DNA of 64,000 nt from JACJYM01 sp965230495 (GTDB lineage Bacteria > Bacteroidota > Bacteroidia > Chitinophagales > Saprospiraceae): contig OZ246004.1 in NCBI GenBank assembly GCA_965230495.1, forward strand, positions 2,852,001 to 2,916,000, read 5' to 3'. Numbering within the stretch: the first letter of the stretch is position 1; every line of letters begins with the position of its first letter. Shown here in pieces: positions 43,635 through 53,024 of the stretch. The translations under genes and the position numbers were made by a program. The notes under the pieces are model-generated. The model saw only the letters and a program-made list of their open reading frames with translations. It did no database searches and was not told where the DNA came from.

Positions 43635-46600
43635 ATGTCAGTTTTTAGTTTTTATAAAAGAAGGTCTTGTGCCTTTTCTCAAACATTTATTTTTTTACTG
43701 ATTCTTTTCAACCAACAAGCTATATCTCAAACACCAATGGAAGTAGCAGGAACGGCCACGATAACCGCCAGTGCTTCTGGTGATTGGTCTTCTACCTCCA
43801 CCTGGGGAGGATCTTTGCCCTCCAATGATGATCGGGTACTTATTCCAAATGGAATAACCGTAATTGTAGACGAAATGATCTCAGAAGAGTTTAAGTCCGT
43901 AAGAATTGCTGATGGAGGGAAACTAACTTTTGCAACCGATGTAGATACAGAATTGCGAACCGAATACCTTTTTAGTGGTATGATGGGGTCTTTAGAAATA
44001 GGCACCAGTACCAACAAAATATCTTCTAATAAGAAGGCTAGTTTGGTATTTGCAGAAAGAGGAGGTACGACCAGTTCTTTTGATCCACAAAGATTTGCAC
44101 CGGGAGCTGTACTTATGGGTCCTACTACTATGCATGGCAGTGATAAGACATCATGGCTAACCTTGCAGACACATCCTTCGGCAGGAGCGACACAGTTTGT
44201 TTTGGACGCTGTACCCGTAGGTTGGCAAGTAGATGATAAATTGGTAGTCGCAGGCACCGATCCAATTACCAATGCCTCAATAAATAGCACGGATGAAATA
44301 GGAAGTGATGAGGTGGTAACTATCACCAATATTTCCGGTAATATCATCACTTTTACGCCTGCTCTCGTTAGAGATCATAAGCCTCCTGCTCAAGCGTCGG
44401 ATTTAGATGTACACGTTGCCAATTTGAGTAGAAATATTGTCATTTCTTCTGAAAATACAAGCGTTACTTCTATAAGTGGAGAATGGCAAAAACCCAGAGG
44501 GCATATTATGTTTATGCATAATCTTAATGTAGATGTCAAATATGTCGAAGCAAATAATCTAGGCAGAACAGATAAATCAATAGACCTGGATGATTGGGAT
44601 TTTGAAGATCTTGCTAGGGATAAAAATACAGGTTCTCCTATTGAAAATGGAGGAAGGAACCCTAGAGGCCGATATTCTTTTCATTTTCACAGGGGTGGAT
44701 TAGATGAATCTGTTTGTCCTGCAAAACCCATGACGCCTCTTCCCACCCCGGCAAGAGTAGAAGGCTGTGTTGTCAACAATGATCCGGGATGGGGGTTTGT
44801 CAACCATTCTTCTCGTGTAGATTTCGTGAAAAATGTAGCCTATGACGTAACGGGAGGTGCATTTAATACCGAAGCTGGAAATGAAACGGGCTCATTTGTG
44901 GAAAATATTGCCCTTCGAACAATCAATCCGGTAAACCCAATCTTAACAGCCCCTCGCCCCAGAGACTCTTATACAGATGCGGATGAAGCAACTTTGGCAC
45001 TTTCTGATATCAGAGAAGGGAGACAAGATTTTGCTTGGCAAGGTGATGGATTCTGGCTACATGGAACGGGCGTAACAGTCGAAGGAAATGTCGTAGCCGG
45101 ATGTACAGGTCATGCATATGTTTACTGGACCGACGGACTCATAGAAAAGGGCATGGGCATGGCACGAGGAGATATTGACGCACATGTACCAGCCAATGAG
45201 TTCCCTGTTCTTAACCAAGCCTTAAAAGACTGGAAAATTGAATATCCCACATTCGTCCTAGACATATGGTATCTAAAATCCAGGCCATTTATTAACAATA
45301 CTGCATATGGATTTGCTCGCGGGGTTCAGACATATTATGTACACACGGAGTTTCATCAATCTGACGATACAGAAACAGACGATCCAGAAATTTGGTTTAA
45401 TGATCTACCTGACATATATAAAGATCAGCTCGACCTAGTCATTGATGGTACTACCCTATGGAATATCGGCAAAGTTGGATTCGAGCATAATCATACTGCA
45501 AATGTGACTATTCAGAATTCACGCATAGTAGGTTATAATTGTCGAACGGGATATGAAGACTATGGCGTCAATCCTGAGCCAGAATACGTGTCATACGAAC
45601 CCGAAGTTATTGGTTTGGATTTGGACTTTTTCCACAATACGCATCGTTGGAATCTGTACAACAATATCATAGAAGGGTTTTCTGGAAATGCTGTAGGTAT
45701 TGCCTTACCTATCAACGCTTTAGTAACTTTGGATGGTGGCACCTTTAACAATGAAGGTACCGACATTCTAATAGGTTGCCCGGATAGACGATTAGAAGAA
45801 TTTTTTGGGCAAGGTATGTTATCTACAGATCCCACAAAATCCGAAATACTGATCAAAGGGGATATTGTATTCCAAAACCCTAATAATAATATTGTAATGG
45901 ACCCACAAATGTATTACAACGAAATAGATGGAAAGGGTTTCCCTTTGCTGGGCGGTGCCAGTGGTGATGATGAACATTTCTTCGCCCCACAGGAAATTAC
46001 TTTGGATTTTGGACCATTCAATAATACAAGAGCTTACTTTGACGAACAAGAAGCCAGTTATATACCTATCACCTCCGATAATCGCTGTTCATTTGGTCCG
46101 GATACAGAATGTGTCAGTACACAATTTGTCAATAAAACCAATACACAGCTGCTATCTCAATTCGAAAATTCTTTTGTTGGCAGTATAACACCAAGTACGG
46201 CTGTAACACACCCAATGGTGATCGGAGGTAAAGTTGGGGAAGTCTCTTCAGATCCATGTGAAGGGGTTGTAGCTATGTCCCCTTCCTTTCTTTCCGCACA
46301 GAACAATCAATGTAGTAGTATTCTATTGACGTGGAATACTGTGGACTGTGCAGATAACTATGGACTTCAAAGAAAAATAGATGAAGGCTCCTGGGTCACA
46401 TTATCTGATGATATCTCCACCACTTCTTACACAGACGACGATATTATGGACGGTGTATATCAATATCGACTAAGAGCACAAAATAGTGTCGGAAATTCGG
46501 GTTACACCCTCTCAAATACTGTTAACTGTTCTGGCGACACACCCACCCAATATACCGTAACCCTCAATGTAGTAGGAGGAGGCATTGTTGAGTTAAACCC

Positions 46601-48047
46601 CGCTGGAGATATTTATGATGAAGGAACCATCATAACACTAACAGCATTGCCAAATACAGGATCCCAATTTGACAACTGGGATGGTGATCTTTCTGGTACC
46701 AATAATCCCACAACCATTACCCTTGATGGTAATAAAAATATAACCGCCCATTTCTCATTAGTCGATGATGAGGAAGGATGTACTTGGTCCATTATTGATT
46801 CGAATGATTTTGAAGACGGGTGGGGTATATGGAATGATGGTGGTTCTGACTGTCGAAGAAGTATATATGATGATGAATATGCTACCAGTGGTGAATATTG
46901 TGTAAGGCTTAGAGACAACTCCAGTAAATCCATTATGACTACAGACGTCTTGGATTTAAATACTTACGAAGAGCTTAAAGTCAGTTTTGCCTATTATCCA
47001 AGAAGTATGGATAATTCCAACGAAGACTTTTGGCTTCAAATTTCAACAGATGGTGGAGATAGCTATGAAACAGTTGAAGAATGGAATGAAGGAGACGAAT
47101 TCGAGAATGACCAATTTAAAACGGATGAAGTCACCATTTCAAACATAGTACTTACCTCAGAAACCAAGCTTAGATTTAGATGTGATGCTTCTACCAATAA
47201 GGACTGGGTATATATAGATGATGTTGAGATTTCGGGTTGTGGAAATGATACTGATGAGGAAGGTGATGATGAAGTGGTTGATGTTGTAAATTTCAGTTTC
47301 GAAGAACCTGATGAAGGAGATCACGAAGATGATTTCGGCAATATTCCGGGATGGAGTAAAGGTGGTGATGGTGACTCTGGTATCGAAAAAGGATGGATTG
47401 ATGCCACTCATGGAGAATGGATATGCTATCATGAAGCTTACGACAATTCTATATACCAAACTTTAGATTTAATAATAGAGTCTGGTAAAACCTACACCTT
47501 GGAATATGATGCTATTGATATTGATAATGAAGGGGCCAAAGCACAAATCCGTCTCAGACATGGTAGTACAACAATAGTCAACAAAACCCAAACACTCAAC
47601 GATGAATGGACCAACCACTTCACATCTTTTAATGCAGATGATTTTCCTTCAGCGATTGGTCAGAATTTACGTATTTTCTTCAGAAACATAGGAGAAGACG
47701 GTAGTTATGCAGGTTTTGATAATTTTCAATTATCCATTGCTCAATCCACAGATATTAATAACATTGGTTCTACGCTCTTTAAAAGAGAGCTAGTACTCGA
47801 GAACAGGGAAATAATACTGTATCCAAATCCGGTGGTTCGGGGGAGCTCCATTAGCATTCAGGCTTCAGGATTTGCTAAATCAGCCACCTATGATATGTAT
47901 GATATGCATGGGAAATTGATTCAACAAGGTCAGTTAAATAGTGTTCGGCACATACCCCTTGAGAATCTTGAAGAAGGTGTTTATATGTTAAGAGTTACGG
48001 ATCAAAAAGGATTTGAGACAGCGAAGTTTATACTACAGCATCCATAA
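43635..48047 (+). CDS. Giant G8-domain / parallel beta-helix T9SS protein
   Basis: A 1470-residue secreted protein. A signal peptide (to about residue 32) is followed by a G8 domain (about 45-160: WSSTSTWGGSLPSNDDRVLI). A right-handed parallel beta-helix region extends to about 870, resembling eukaryotic CEMIP/TMEM2 and polyductin-type proteins. Then come a fibronectin III domain (about 880-965), an InlB B-repeat-like domain (about 972-1045), two jelly-roll carbohydrate-binding-like modules (about 1050-1205 and 1215-1370) and a type A sorting domain (ILYPNPVVRGSS). The carbohydrate-associated layout suggests polysaccharide binding or cleavage at the cell surface. Catalytic residues were not identified. 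Confidence 0.9.
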   Translation: MSVFSFYKRRSCAFSQTFIFLLILFNQQAISQTPMEVAGTATITASASGDWSSTSTWGGSLPSNDDRVLIPNGITVIVDEMISEEFKSVRIADGGKLTFATDVDTELRTEYLFSGMMGSLEIGTSTNKISSNKKASLVFAERGGTTSSFDPQRFAPGAVLMGPTTMHGSDKTSWLTLQTHPSAGATQFVLDAVPVGWQVDDKLVVAGTDPITNASINSTDEIGSDEVVTITNISGNIITFTPALVRDHKPPAQASDLDVHVANLSRNIVISSENTSVTSISGEWQKPRGHIMFMHNLNVDVKYVEANNLGRTDKSIDLDDWDFEDLARDKNTGSPIENGGRNPRGRYSFHFHRGGLDESVCPAKPMTPLPTPARVEGCVVNNDPGWGFVNHSSRVDFVKNVAYDVTGGAFNTEAGNETGSFVENIALRTINPVNPILTAPRPRDSYTDADEATLALSDIREGRQDFAWQGDGFWLHGTGVTVEGNVVAGCTGHAYVYWTDGLIEKGMGMARGDIDAHVPANEFPVLNQALKDWKIEYPTFVLDIWYLKSRPFINNTAYGFARGVQTYYVHTEFHQSDDTETDDPEIWFNDLPDIYKDQLDLVIDGTTLWNIGKVGFEHNHTANVTIQNSRIVGYNCRTGYEDYGVNPEPEYVSYEPEVIGLDLDFFHNTHRWNLYNNIIEGFSGNAVGIALPINALVTLDGGTFNNEGTDILIGCPDRRLEEFFGQGMLSTDPTKSEILIKGDIVFQNPNNNIVMDPQMYYNEIDGKGFPLLGGASGDDEHFFAPQEITLDFGPFNNTRAYFDEQEASYIPITSDNRCSFGPDTECVSTQFVNKTNTQLLSQFENSFVGSITPSTAVTHPMVIGGKVGEVSSDPCEGVVAMSPSFLSAQNNQCSSILLTWNTVDCADNYGLQRKIDEGSWVTLSDDISTTSYTDDDIMDGVYQYRLRAQNSVGNSGYTLSNTVNCSGDTPTQYTVTLNVVGGGIVELNPAGDIYDEGTIITLTALPNTGSQFDNWDGDLSGTNNPTTITLDGNKNITAHFSLVDDEEGCTWSIIDSNDFEDGWGIWNDGGSDCRRSIYDDEYATSGEYCVRLRDNSSKSIMTTDVLDLNTYEELKVSFAYYPRSMDNSNEDFWLQISTDGGDSYETVEEWNEGDEFENDQFKTDEVTISNIVLTSETKLRFRCDASTNKDWVYIDDVEISGCGNDTDEEGDDEVVDVVNFSFEEPDEGDHEDDFGNIPGWSKGGDGDSGIEKGWIDATHGEWICYHEAYDNSIYQTLDLIIESGKTYTLEYDAIDIDNEGAKAQIRLRHGSTTIVNKTQTLNDEWTNHFTSFNADDFPSAIGQNLRIFFRNIGEDGSYAGFDNFQLSIAQSTDINNIGSTLFKRELVLENREIILYPNPVVRGSSISIQASGFAKSATYDMYDMHGKLIQQGQLNSVRHIPLENLEEGVYMLRVTDQKGFETAKFILQHP

Positions 48048-48058
48048 ATAATTTAGTC

Positions 48059-48094
48059 AGGAACAGATAAAGCTTTGTCTGTTCCTATTTTTTT
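48059..48094 (+). terminator. Terminator after the G8 protein gene
   Basis: AGGAACAGA (48059-48067) and TCTGTTCCT (48078-48086) form a 9-bp stem followed by ATTTTTTT. Confidence 0.8.
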
Positions 48095-48145
48095 AAACAA
48101 AACTCGTCATTTACCATTTTATTTACTGTAAAATTTAAAGAATAA

Positions 48146-48676
48146 ATGAAAAACATCCTTGCCTTTGGAGCGAGCAGTAGCAAAAACTCTATCAACAAAC
48201 AATTTGCTACCTATGCAGTACATCAACTTGATAATGTTAATCCTACTATCCTTGACCTTAATGATTTCGAAATGCCCATTTACAGTATTGACAAAGAACA
48301 AGAAAATGGCATTCCCGAACTTGCTCATCAATTTAAAAATCATATTAAATCAGCAGATGGAATCATCGTATCTTTTGCCGAACATAACGGATCATATTCT
48401 GCCGCATTTAAAAACATTTTTGACTGGATTTCAAGAATAGAAGGTAAAGTATGGGAAGATAAACCCATGCTCCTTTTGTCTACATCTCCCGGTGGAAGAG
48501 GGGGGAAAACAGTACTTGATACCGCCACTATTTCTTTTCCTTTTATGGGAAGTAAAAGTGTAAATAGCTTTGCCTTACCTTCCTTTCAGCAAAATTTTTC
48601 TGATAGTGGTATAACTGATAACGAATTAAATTCTAATTTTAAAGAGCAATTATCAGCTTTTCAATTAGTGATTTAG
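48146..48676 (+). CDS. NADPH-dependent FMN reductase family protein
   Basis: A 176-residue flavodoxin-fold protein. ILAFGASSSKNSINKQFATYAV is the FMN phosphate-binding loop. ADGIIVSFAEHNGSYSAAFKNIFDWISR carries the family's hallmark (E/P)xxNGSxxxxxKNxxDW. LLLSTSPGGRGG follows. Enzymes of this type reduce flavins, quinones, chromate or azo compounds with NAD(P)H in the cytoplasm. It is flanked by a terminator and a convergent gene, hence likely monocistronic. Confidence 0.9.
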   Translation: MKNILAFGASSSKNSINKQFATYAVHQLDNVNPTILDLNDFEMPIYSIDKEQENGIPELAHQFKNHIKSADGIIVSFAEHNGSYSAAFKNIFDWISRIEGKVWEDKPMLLLSTSPGGRGGKTVLDTATISFPFMGSKSVNSFALPSFQQNFSDSGITDNELNSNFKEQLSAFQLVI

Positions 48677-48701
48677 GAATTGCTGATTAACTTGTAAAAA
48701 A

Positions 48702-51365
48702 CTACCAATAAATTCGGAGTGATAAGTAAGGCGTTCTTTTCAACAACCTTCTCTCTACGTCGTAGTATTCAGGTATACCGTCCGTATCCTCTAAGTCAGC
48801 CAGATAGTATTCTCTAGACAGTATATTCAGGGTATTGAGTACGTTGGTTATCGAACCATTAATCTCCAACTTAAAGGGCATCTTTTTTAGCTCCGGACGA
48901 TAATTAAAACCAATATCTAACCTACTATAATCGGGCAGCCGGTCCATGTTTAATCGCTCATAAACCAAGGAGTAATAGGAACCTCCTTCATCATCTTCTC
49001 CTTCCTCGATATATGATGGCAAGCTAAAGGGTAATCCTGTTCTAAATTGATAATTAAGCGAAAAAGTCCAATTTTTGTATTTCCAGTTATTGATAAAATT
49101 AAGCACATGTCTTTGATCACTACTTGTAGGAAAAGGGTCTTCATCAATGTCCTGAAACAGATACGTGCCTTTGCTTAAGGAATAGTTCAGCCATGATGTG
49201 ATAGGGTCCATTCTCTTTTTCACAAGTATATCCAGTCCTTGATTTGTAGCTGTTCCTCTAAAATAATCATCCTCAAGTTCTATGCTCGTATTAAACAAAG
49301 GATTCAAAGTAGTAAGTCCCGTTGTATGGCTTCTGTATCCCTCTACATCAAGCAACCAACCATTTTTATCAATTACAAAGCCAGCCGAAAGCTTTTGAGA
49401 TTCCACATAATTGTCCTCCTGATCAGAATCTTCAAATACCCAAATGCGGTTATTGAGCCCCAGCTCGTTTTCTCCAAACTCTCTGAGTTGACTGATGAAT
49501 TGCTGAAATATCCCTCCTGATGCTTTTAGTTTAAAATCATCATTAATCCTGTATTGAAAGTTTAATCTTGGCGAAAAAACCAAGGTTTTCGTTTCCTCAA
49601 AATGCGTTGCCCTCAACCCACCATCAATCAATAATGACTTGCCAGAATAATTTAAAGACGAATAAAAATTATTGAAATTGCCCTTTACCGCATTGATATC
49701 TTCACCAACCGGTTCAGATTCAAAAAAAGAGGTATAATCAAATCTTACCTCTTTGTAGTTTCGATCATAACCAAATAAAGACTTCAAATTAGAGGTAAGT
49801 AACCATTCATGGTCAAGAAAAAAAGATTGATCCTCTATAAGATTCAATAGTTCGTTGTGTTCAAAAGTTTCATCGTCCTCGGTTTGAACCAACATCACCT
49901 CATAATTATTGTCAAAAGTTGATTTGGTATATCCTAATGTCAGGTTTTTATTATTGGCATAATCAAAAGATAGCGAACTACTCAAAGCTGAGGAACGAAA
50001 CAAAACCCTGTCTCTAGATTCCAACTCACCATCTACGATTTCGGTATCATAATTGAATTCATTCCTCGTAGAGAAATAACTGGTTTGAAAGCGTAACTTT
50101 TCCAAAGGTCGGAATAAAACTTTAAGGTTAATATCAGAATAATCTAGGTTTTGTTCCACTGATCTTTCTCCCTCTGCTACTTCTTCTTTTTGTTCTTCAA
50201 TTTTAGAATTTTGAAACACTTTAGAAGAGTAACTATTCAATGTTGGTGAAGATATAAGTCCATCCACTGTTTTTCTCCCAGCAGCCAATAAAGATAATTT
50301 TTCTGGAACTATAGGTACTTCGACATTAGCGTGAGCTTCAGACATCGTAGAGCCCAATCCTCCATGGAATTTTCGGGTCAGCGAGTCTCGTAAAGAAATA
50401 TCAATCACTCCACCCACTCTATTGTCATATTTGGGACTAAATACTCCTTTAAAAACTTCTACCTTATCCACTACAAAAGGATTGATCGCTGAGATCATTC
50501 CGAATACATGACCCGGATCATATAAAGTTACATTCTCCCACATAATCAAATTTTGGTCAGGAGTATTTCCTCTTATCTGAAGGTTCGCAGCACTTTCATC
50601 AACACTTGATATTCCTGGGAGTAACTGCGTGGATTTTAGGACATCTTGTTCAATAATCGACTGTTTTTTTATTAAGAAATCATAATCTAACGATACCGAA
50701 CTATATCTCTCACCTTCTGTTACCCCGTCTAAAATATAATCAGCTACTATCACTGCCTCTCCGAACGTATTTGTAGCAAACCTTAATAGAATGTTTTTGC
50801 ATCCCCTTGTCCACTCCTGTACTGAGATACTTTTTGTCTCATATCCAATGAAGCTTACATGCACCATCTCATTTTTGTGTGCTATTAAGTTCAATTCAAA
50901 GTTTCCGTTGGTATCTGAAGTGACTCCAATACCTTTATCTTCTATATAAATATTAGCACCCGGCAACGAACTACTATCCATAGCGTCTCTTACGGTACCA
51001 CATATAAAAATCTCTTGAGCCTCTGGCAGATAAATGAGATATGTACCTCTATTTTTTTCAAATGCAAAAGGAGTGCTGTATAAAATATGAGTTAACGAAT
51101 TGTCAAGATTCTCTTTCGAAACACTACCTGAATAAATGTATGGTTCTAACAAAACGGGATCATAATTAAAGTTATAGTCTGTCTCTTCTTGAATTCTATC
51201 CAACACAATAGCAAGTTTTTCTTCTTCAAAAACTATAGAATTGTTCTGTCCAAATACTTGATTTAAGTGAAAACTAATGAGTCCAAATAGCAAAGTTATC
51301 TTTACTACATCCGAGTGTCTCAAGAGATCAAAACTTATCCCGTATTTAGATCGGCAATAACTCAA
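48702..51365 (-). CDS. TonB-dependent receptor with STN domain (FecA-like)
   Basis: An 887-residue outer-membrane receptor. The region after the signal peptide holds an STN-like domain (LAIVLDRIQEETDYNFNYDPVLL), typical of receptors that signal to FecR. A carboxypeptidase-regulatory-like domain (CGTVRDAMDSSSLPGANIYI) follows near 135, then the plug (LKSTQLLPGISSVDESAANLQIRGN). Barrel strands end LRIYW with an aromatic last residue. It is the third gene of a sigma / anti-sigma / receptor set, six bases after the FecR gene. The ligand is unknown: no siderophore or SusD genes are adjacent. Confidence 0.92.
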   Translation of the reverse strand: MSYCRSKYGISFDLLRHSDVVKITLLFGLISFHLNQVFGQNNSIVFEEEKLAIVLDRIQEETDYNFNYDPVLLEPYIYSGSVSKENLDNSLTHILYSTPFAFEKNRGTYLIYLPEAQEIFICGTVRDAMDSSSLPGANIYIEDKGIGVTSDTNGNFELNLIAHKNEMVHVSFIGYETKSISVQEWTRGCKNILLRFATNTFGEAVIVADYILDGVTEGERYSSVSLDYDFLIKKQSIIEQDVLKSTQLLPGISSVDESAANLQIRGNTPDQNLIMWENVTLYDPGHVFGMISAINPFVVDKVEVFKGVFSPKYDNRVGGVIDISLRDSLTRKFHGGLGSTMSEAHANVEVPIVPEKLSLLAAGRKTVDGLISSPTLNSYSSKVFQNSKIEEQKEEVAEGERSVEQNLDYSDINLKVLFRPLEKLRFQTSYFSTRNEFNYDTEIVDGELESRDRVLFRSSALSSSLSFDYANNKNLTLGYTKSTFDNNYEVMLVQTEDDETFEHNELLNLIEDQSFFLDHEWLLTSNLKSLFGYDRNYKEVRFDYTSFFESEPVGEDINAVKGNFNNFYSSLNYSGKSLLIDGGLRATHFEETKTLVFSPRLNFQYRINDDFKLKASGGIFQQFISQLREFGENELGLNNRIWVFEDSDQEDNYVESQKLSAGFVIDKNGWLLDVEGYRSHTTGLTTLNPLFNTSIELEDDYFRGTATNQGLDILVKKRMDPITSWLNYSLSKGTYLFQDIDEDPFPTSSDQRHVLNFINNWKYKNWTFSLNYQFRTGLPFSLPSYIEEGEDDEGGSYYSLVYERLNMDRLPDYSRLDIGFNYRPELKKMPFKLEINGSITNVLNTLNILSREYYLADLEDTDGIPEYYDVERRLLKRTPYLSLRIYW

Positions 51366-51371
51366 TAAAAC

Positions 51372-52280
51372 TTATTCTGATTTATACACTTGTACTGATT
51401 TGCCATTTTTGGCTATTTCAAATTCCAAACCCATCGGTAAACAAACGGCATTTAATGCTGCTTTCATATCATAATGTTCGAAAACACCAGTAAAAACTCG
51501 ATCCATTGACTTTGCTTCTACTTTAATATTAAATTGTCTTTCTAACTCAGCAAATACTTCATTAATATTTTCTTTATAAAAAGATGATATTCCTTGTCTC
51601 CATTGAGGTCCCTCTACTTGGATGACTTGTTTGTCTTCCATTTTACCTTTAACAACGAAAACAGACTCTTTGGCTGACAGAATTGTAGATTGACCTTTAC
51701 TAATTACTTTAACCTTCCCTTCATAACAAAATACTGCCAACTGATCTCCCCATGCTTTCACATCAAACTCGGTTCCTAAGACTTCTATTTTTCCGTGTTT
51801 TGTTTCTACTACAAATTTACTTCCCTTCTCTACATCAAAAAAAGCCTGTCCTGTCAATTTAATTTTCCTACGCTCCAACCAACCGTTTTTCTTATATAGT
51901 ATGCTAGAGCCATCATTAAGGAAAACTAAAGACTTATCTGGTAGTTCGTGACTCACATTAGCCGCAAATGAAGCCTCAACTAATGTTTCTCTATTAATAA
52001 AAAAGTTAATCGCTACAAAAAATAAAATCAAACTTGCTGCGATACCTAAAAAAAGTCTTCTGTCTAATCTTCTTACCTTCCTTTCTTTAGTAGAAAGTTT
52101 CTTTTCTAATTGGGCATATGCTGCCTCTTCATCATAGTCCGGCATTACCAATTGATCTGCAAGCCCGACTACAGCTTCTAAAGCAGGCAACGCTCCACTC
52201 TTTTCGAGTTTGGACAACTCTTCTGGAGTCAGTTCTCCTGACAGCCATTTGGCATATAATATTTCACTTCTTTCTTCCAT
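51372..52280 (-). CDS. FecR family anti-sigma factor
   Basis: A 302-residue single-pass inner-membrane regulator. The cytoplasmic N-terminus (YAKWLSGELTPEELSKLE) resembles anti-sigma domains, with a membrane segment near residues 77-95 (LFLGIAASLILFFVAINFF). The periplasmic FecR domain follows (VEASFAANVSHELPDKSLVFLNDGSSILY, then VEVLG-type strands) and a C-terminal DUF4974-like domain closes it (NINEVFAELERQFNIKVEA). It should relay the state of the receptor to the ECF sigma factor encoded next to it. Confidence 0.92.
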   Translation of the reverse strand: MEERSEILYAKWLSGELTPEELSKLEKSGALPALEAVVGLADQLVMPDYDEEAAYAQLEKKLSTKERKVRRLDRRLFLGIAASLILFFVAINFFINRETLVEASFAANVSHELPDKSLVFLNDGSSILYKKNGWLERRKIKLTGQAFFDVEKGSKFVVETKHGKIEVLGTEFDVKAWGDQLAVFCYEGKVKVISKGQSTILSAKESVFVVKGKMEDKQVIQVEGPQWRQGISSFYKENINEVFAELERQFNIKVEAKSMDRVFTGVFEHYDMKAALNAVCLPMGLEFEIAKNGKSVQVYKSE

Positions 52281-52379
52281 GGGACTCGCTTTTTGATCCT
52301 TTTACAGATTAAAAAGGGTGACTATTGCAAAAATAAATTCTTTATACTCATTTATAAGACAGTTATCTCTTTAAAAACC

Positions 52380-52883
52380 CTACAGGTCTTTGTAAGTTTT
52401 TCTCAATTGGACCAAAGCTTTATGCATTCGTTTCTCCACCGCTTTCACACTTAAGCCAAGTATTTCCGCTATTTCTCTATACTTTTTTTTATCTATTCTA
52501 TTCATTAAAAAAACTTCCCTTTGTCCATCGGGAAGGGACATGATGGCTTTCATTAACCGATCCTTAAACTCTTGCTCTTCCATCAAATATTGAGGTGATT
52601 CCTCTGATTTTTGTGTATGTGGACGTCCTTCAAATTTCAATACCACTTTTTGATGGGCTACCTGATTCAGGAATGAGTTATTCGCCACTTTATATAAAAA
52701 TGACTTAGCTTTTTCAAAGACTACTTTTGAGCAGTTTTCCCATAGTTTACCAAAGGCCTCCTGTACTAAATCTTCTGCCTGTTGTAAACTTCTAGTCTTA
52801 TAATAAAAAAAGTTTCTTAATGAAGCAGATTCAGCTATGAAAACTTTTTTAAAATGTGCTTCATCACAAAGACTTTCTGCCAT
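52380..52883 (-). CDS. ECF RNA polymerase sigma factor
   Basis: A 167-residue ECF sigma factor. Region 2 has FFYYKTRSLQQAEDLVQEAFGKLWENC (about residues 25-50), which binds core polymerase and the -10 element. Region 4 has REIAEILGLSVKAVEKRMHKALVQLRK (about 135-160), which reads the -35 element. It is divergent from the transglutaminase-7TM gene with 141 bases between them and lies 99 bases ahead of the FecR gene. It likely activates the receptor operon, and possibly the divergent one. Confidence 0.93.
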   Translation of the reverse strand: MAESLCDEAHFKKVFIAESASLRNFFYYKTRSLQQAEDLVQEAFGKLWENCSKVVFEKAKSFLYKVANNSFLNQVAHQKVVLKFEGRPHTQKSEESPQYLMEEQEFKDRLMKAIMSLPDGQREVFLMNRIDKKKYREIAEILGLSVKAVEKRMHKALVQLRKTYKDL

Positions 52884-53024
52884 TTCTTTATTCCAATTTA
52901 AGTATCACAAACTTAACCAATTACACTTCATCATACAAAGTAATTAAAATTTTATCCACATTAAGGTAGGGTAATTTGAAAGACTCCTGTTTAATCATTA
53001 AACAATGACCTTAAATTAACAATT

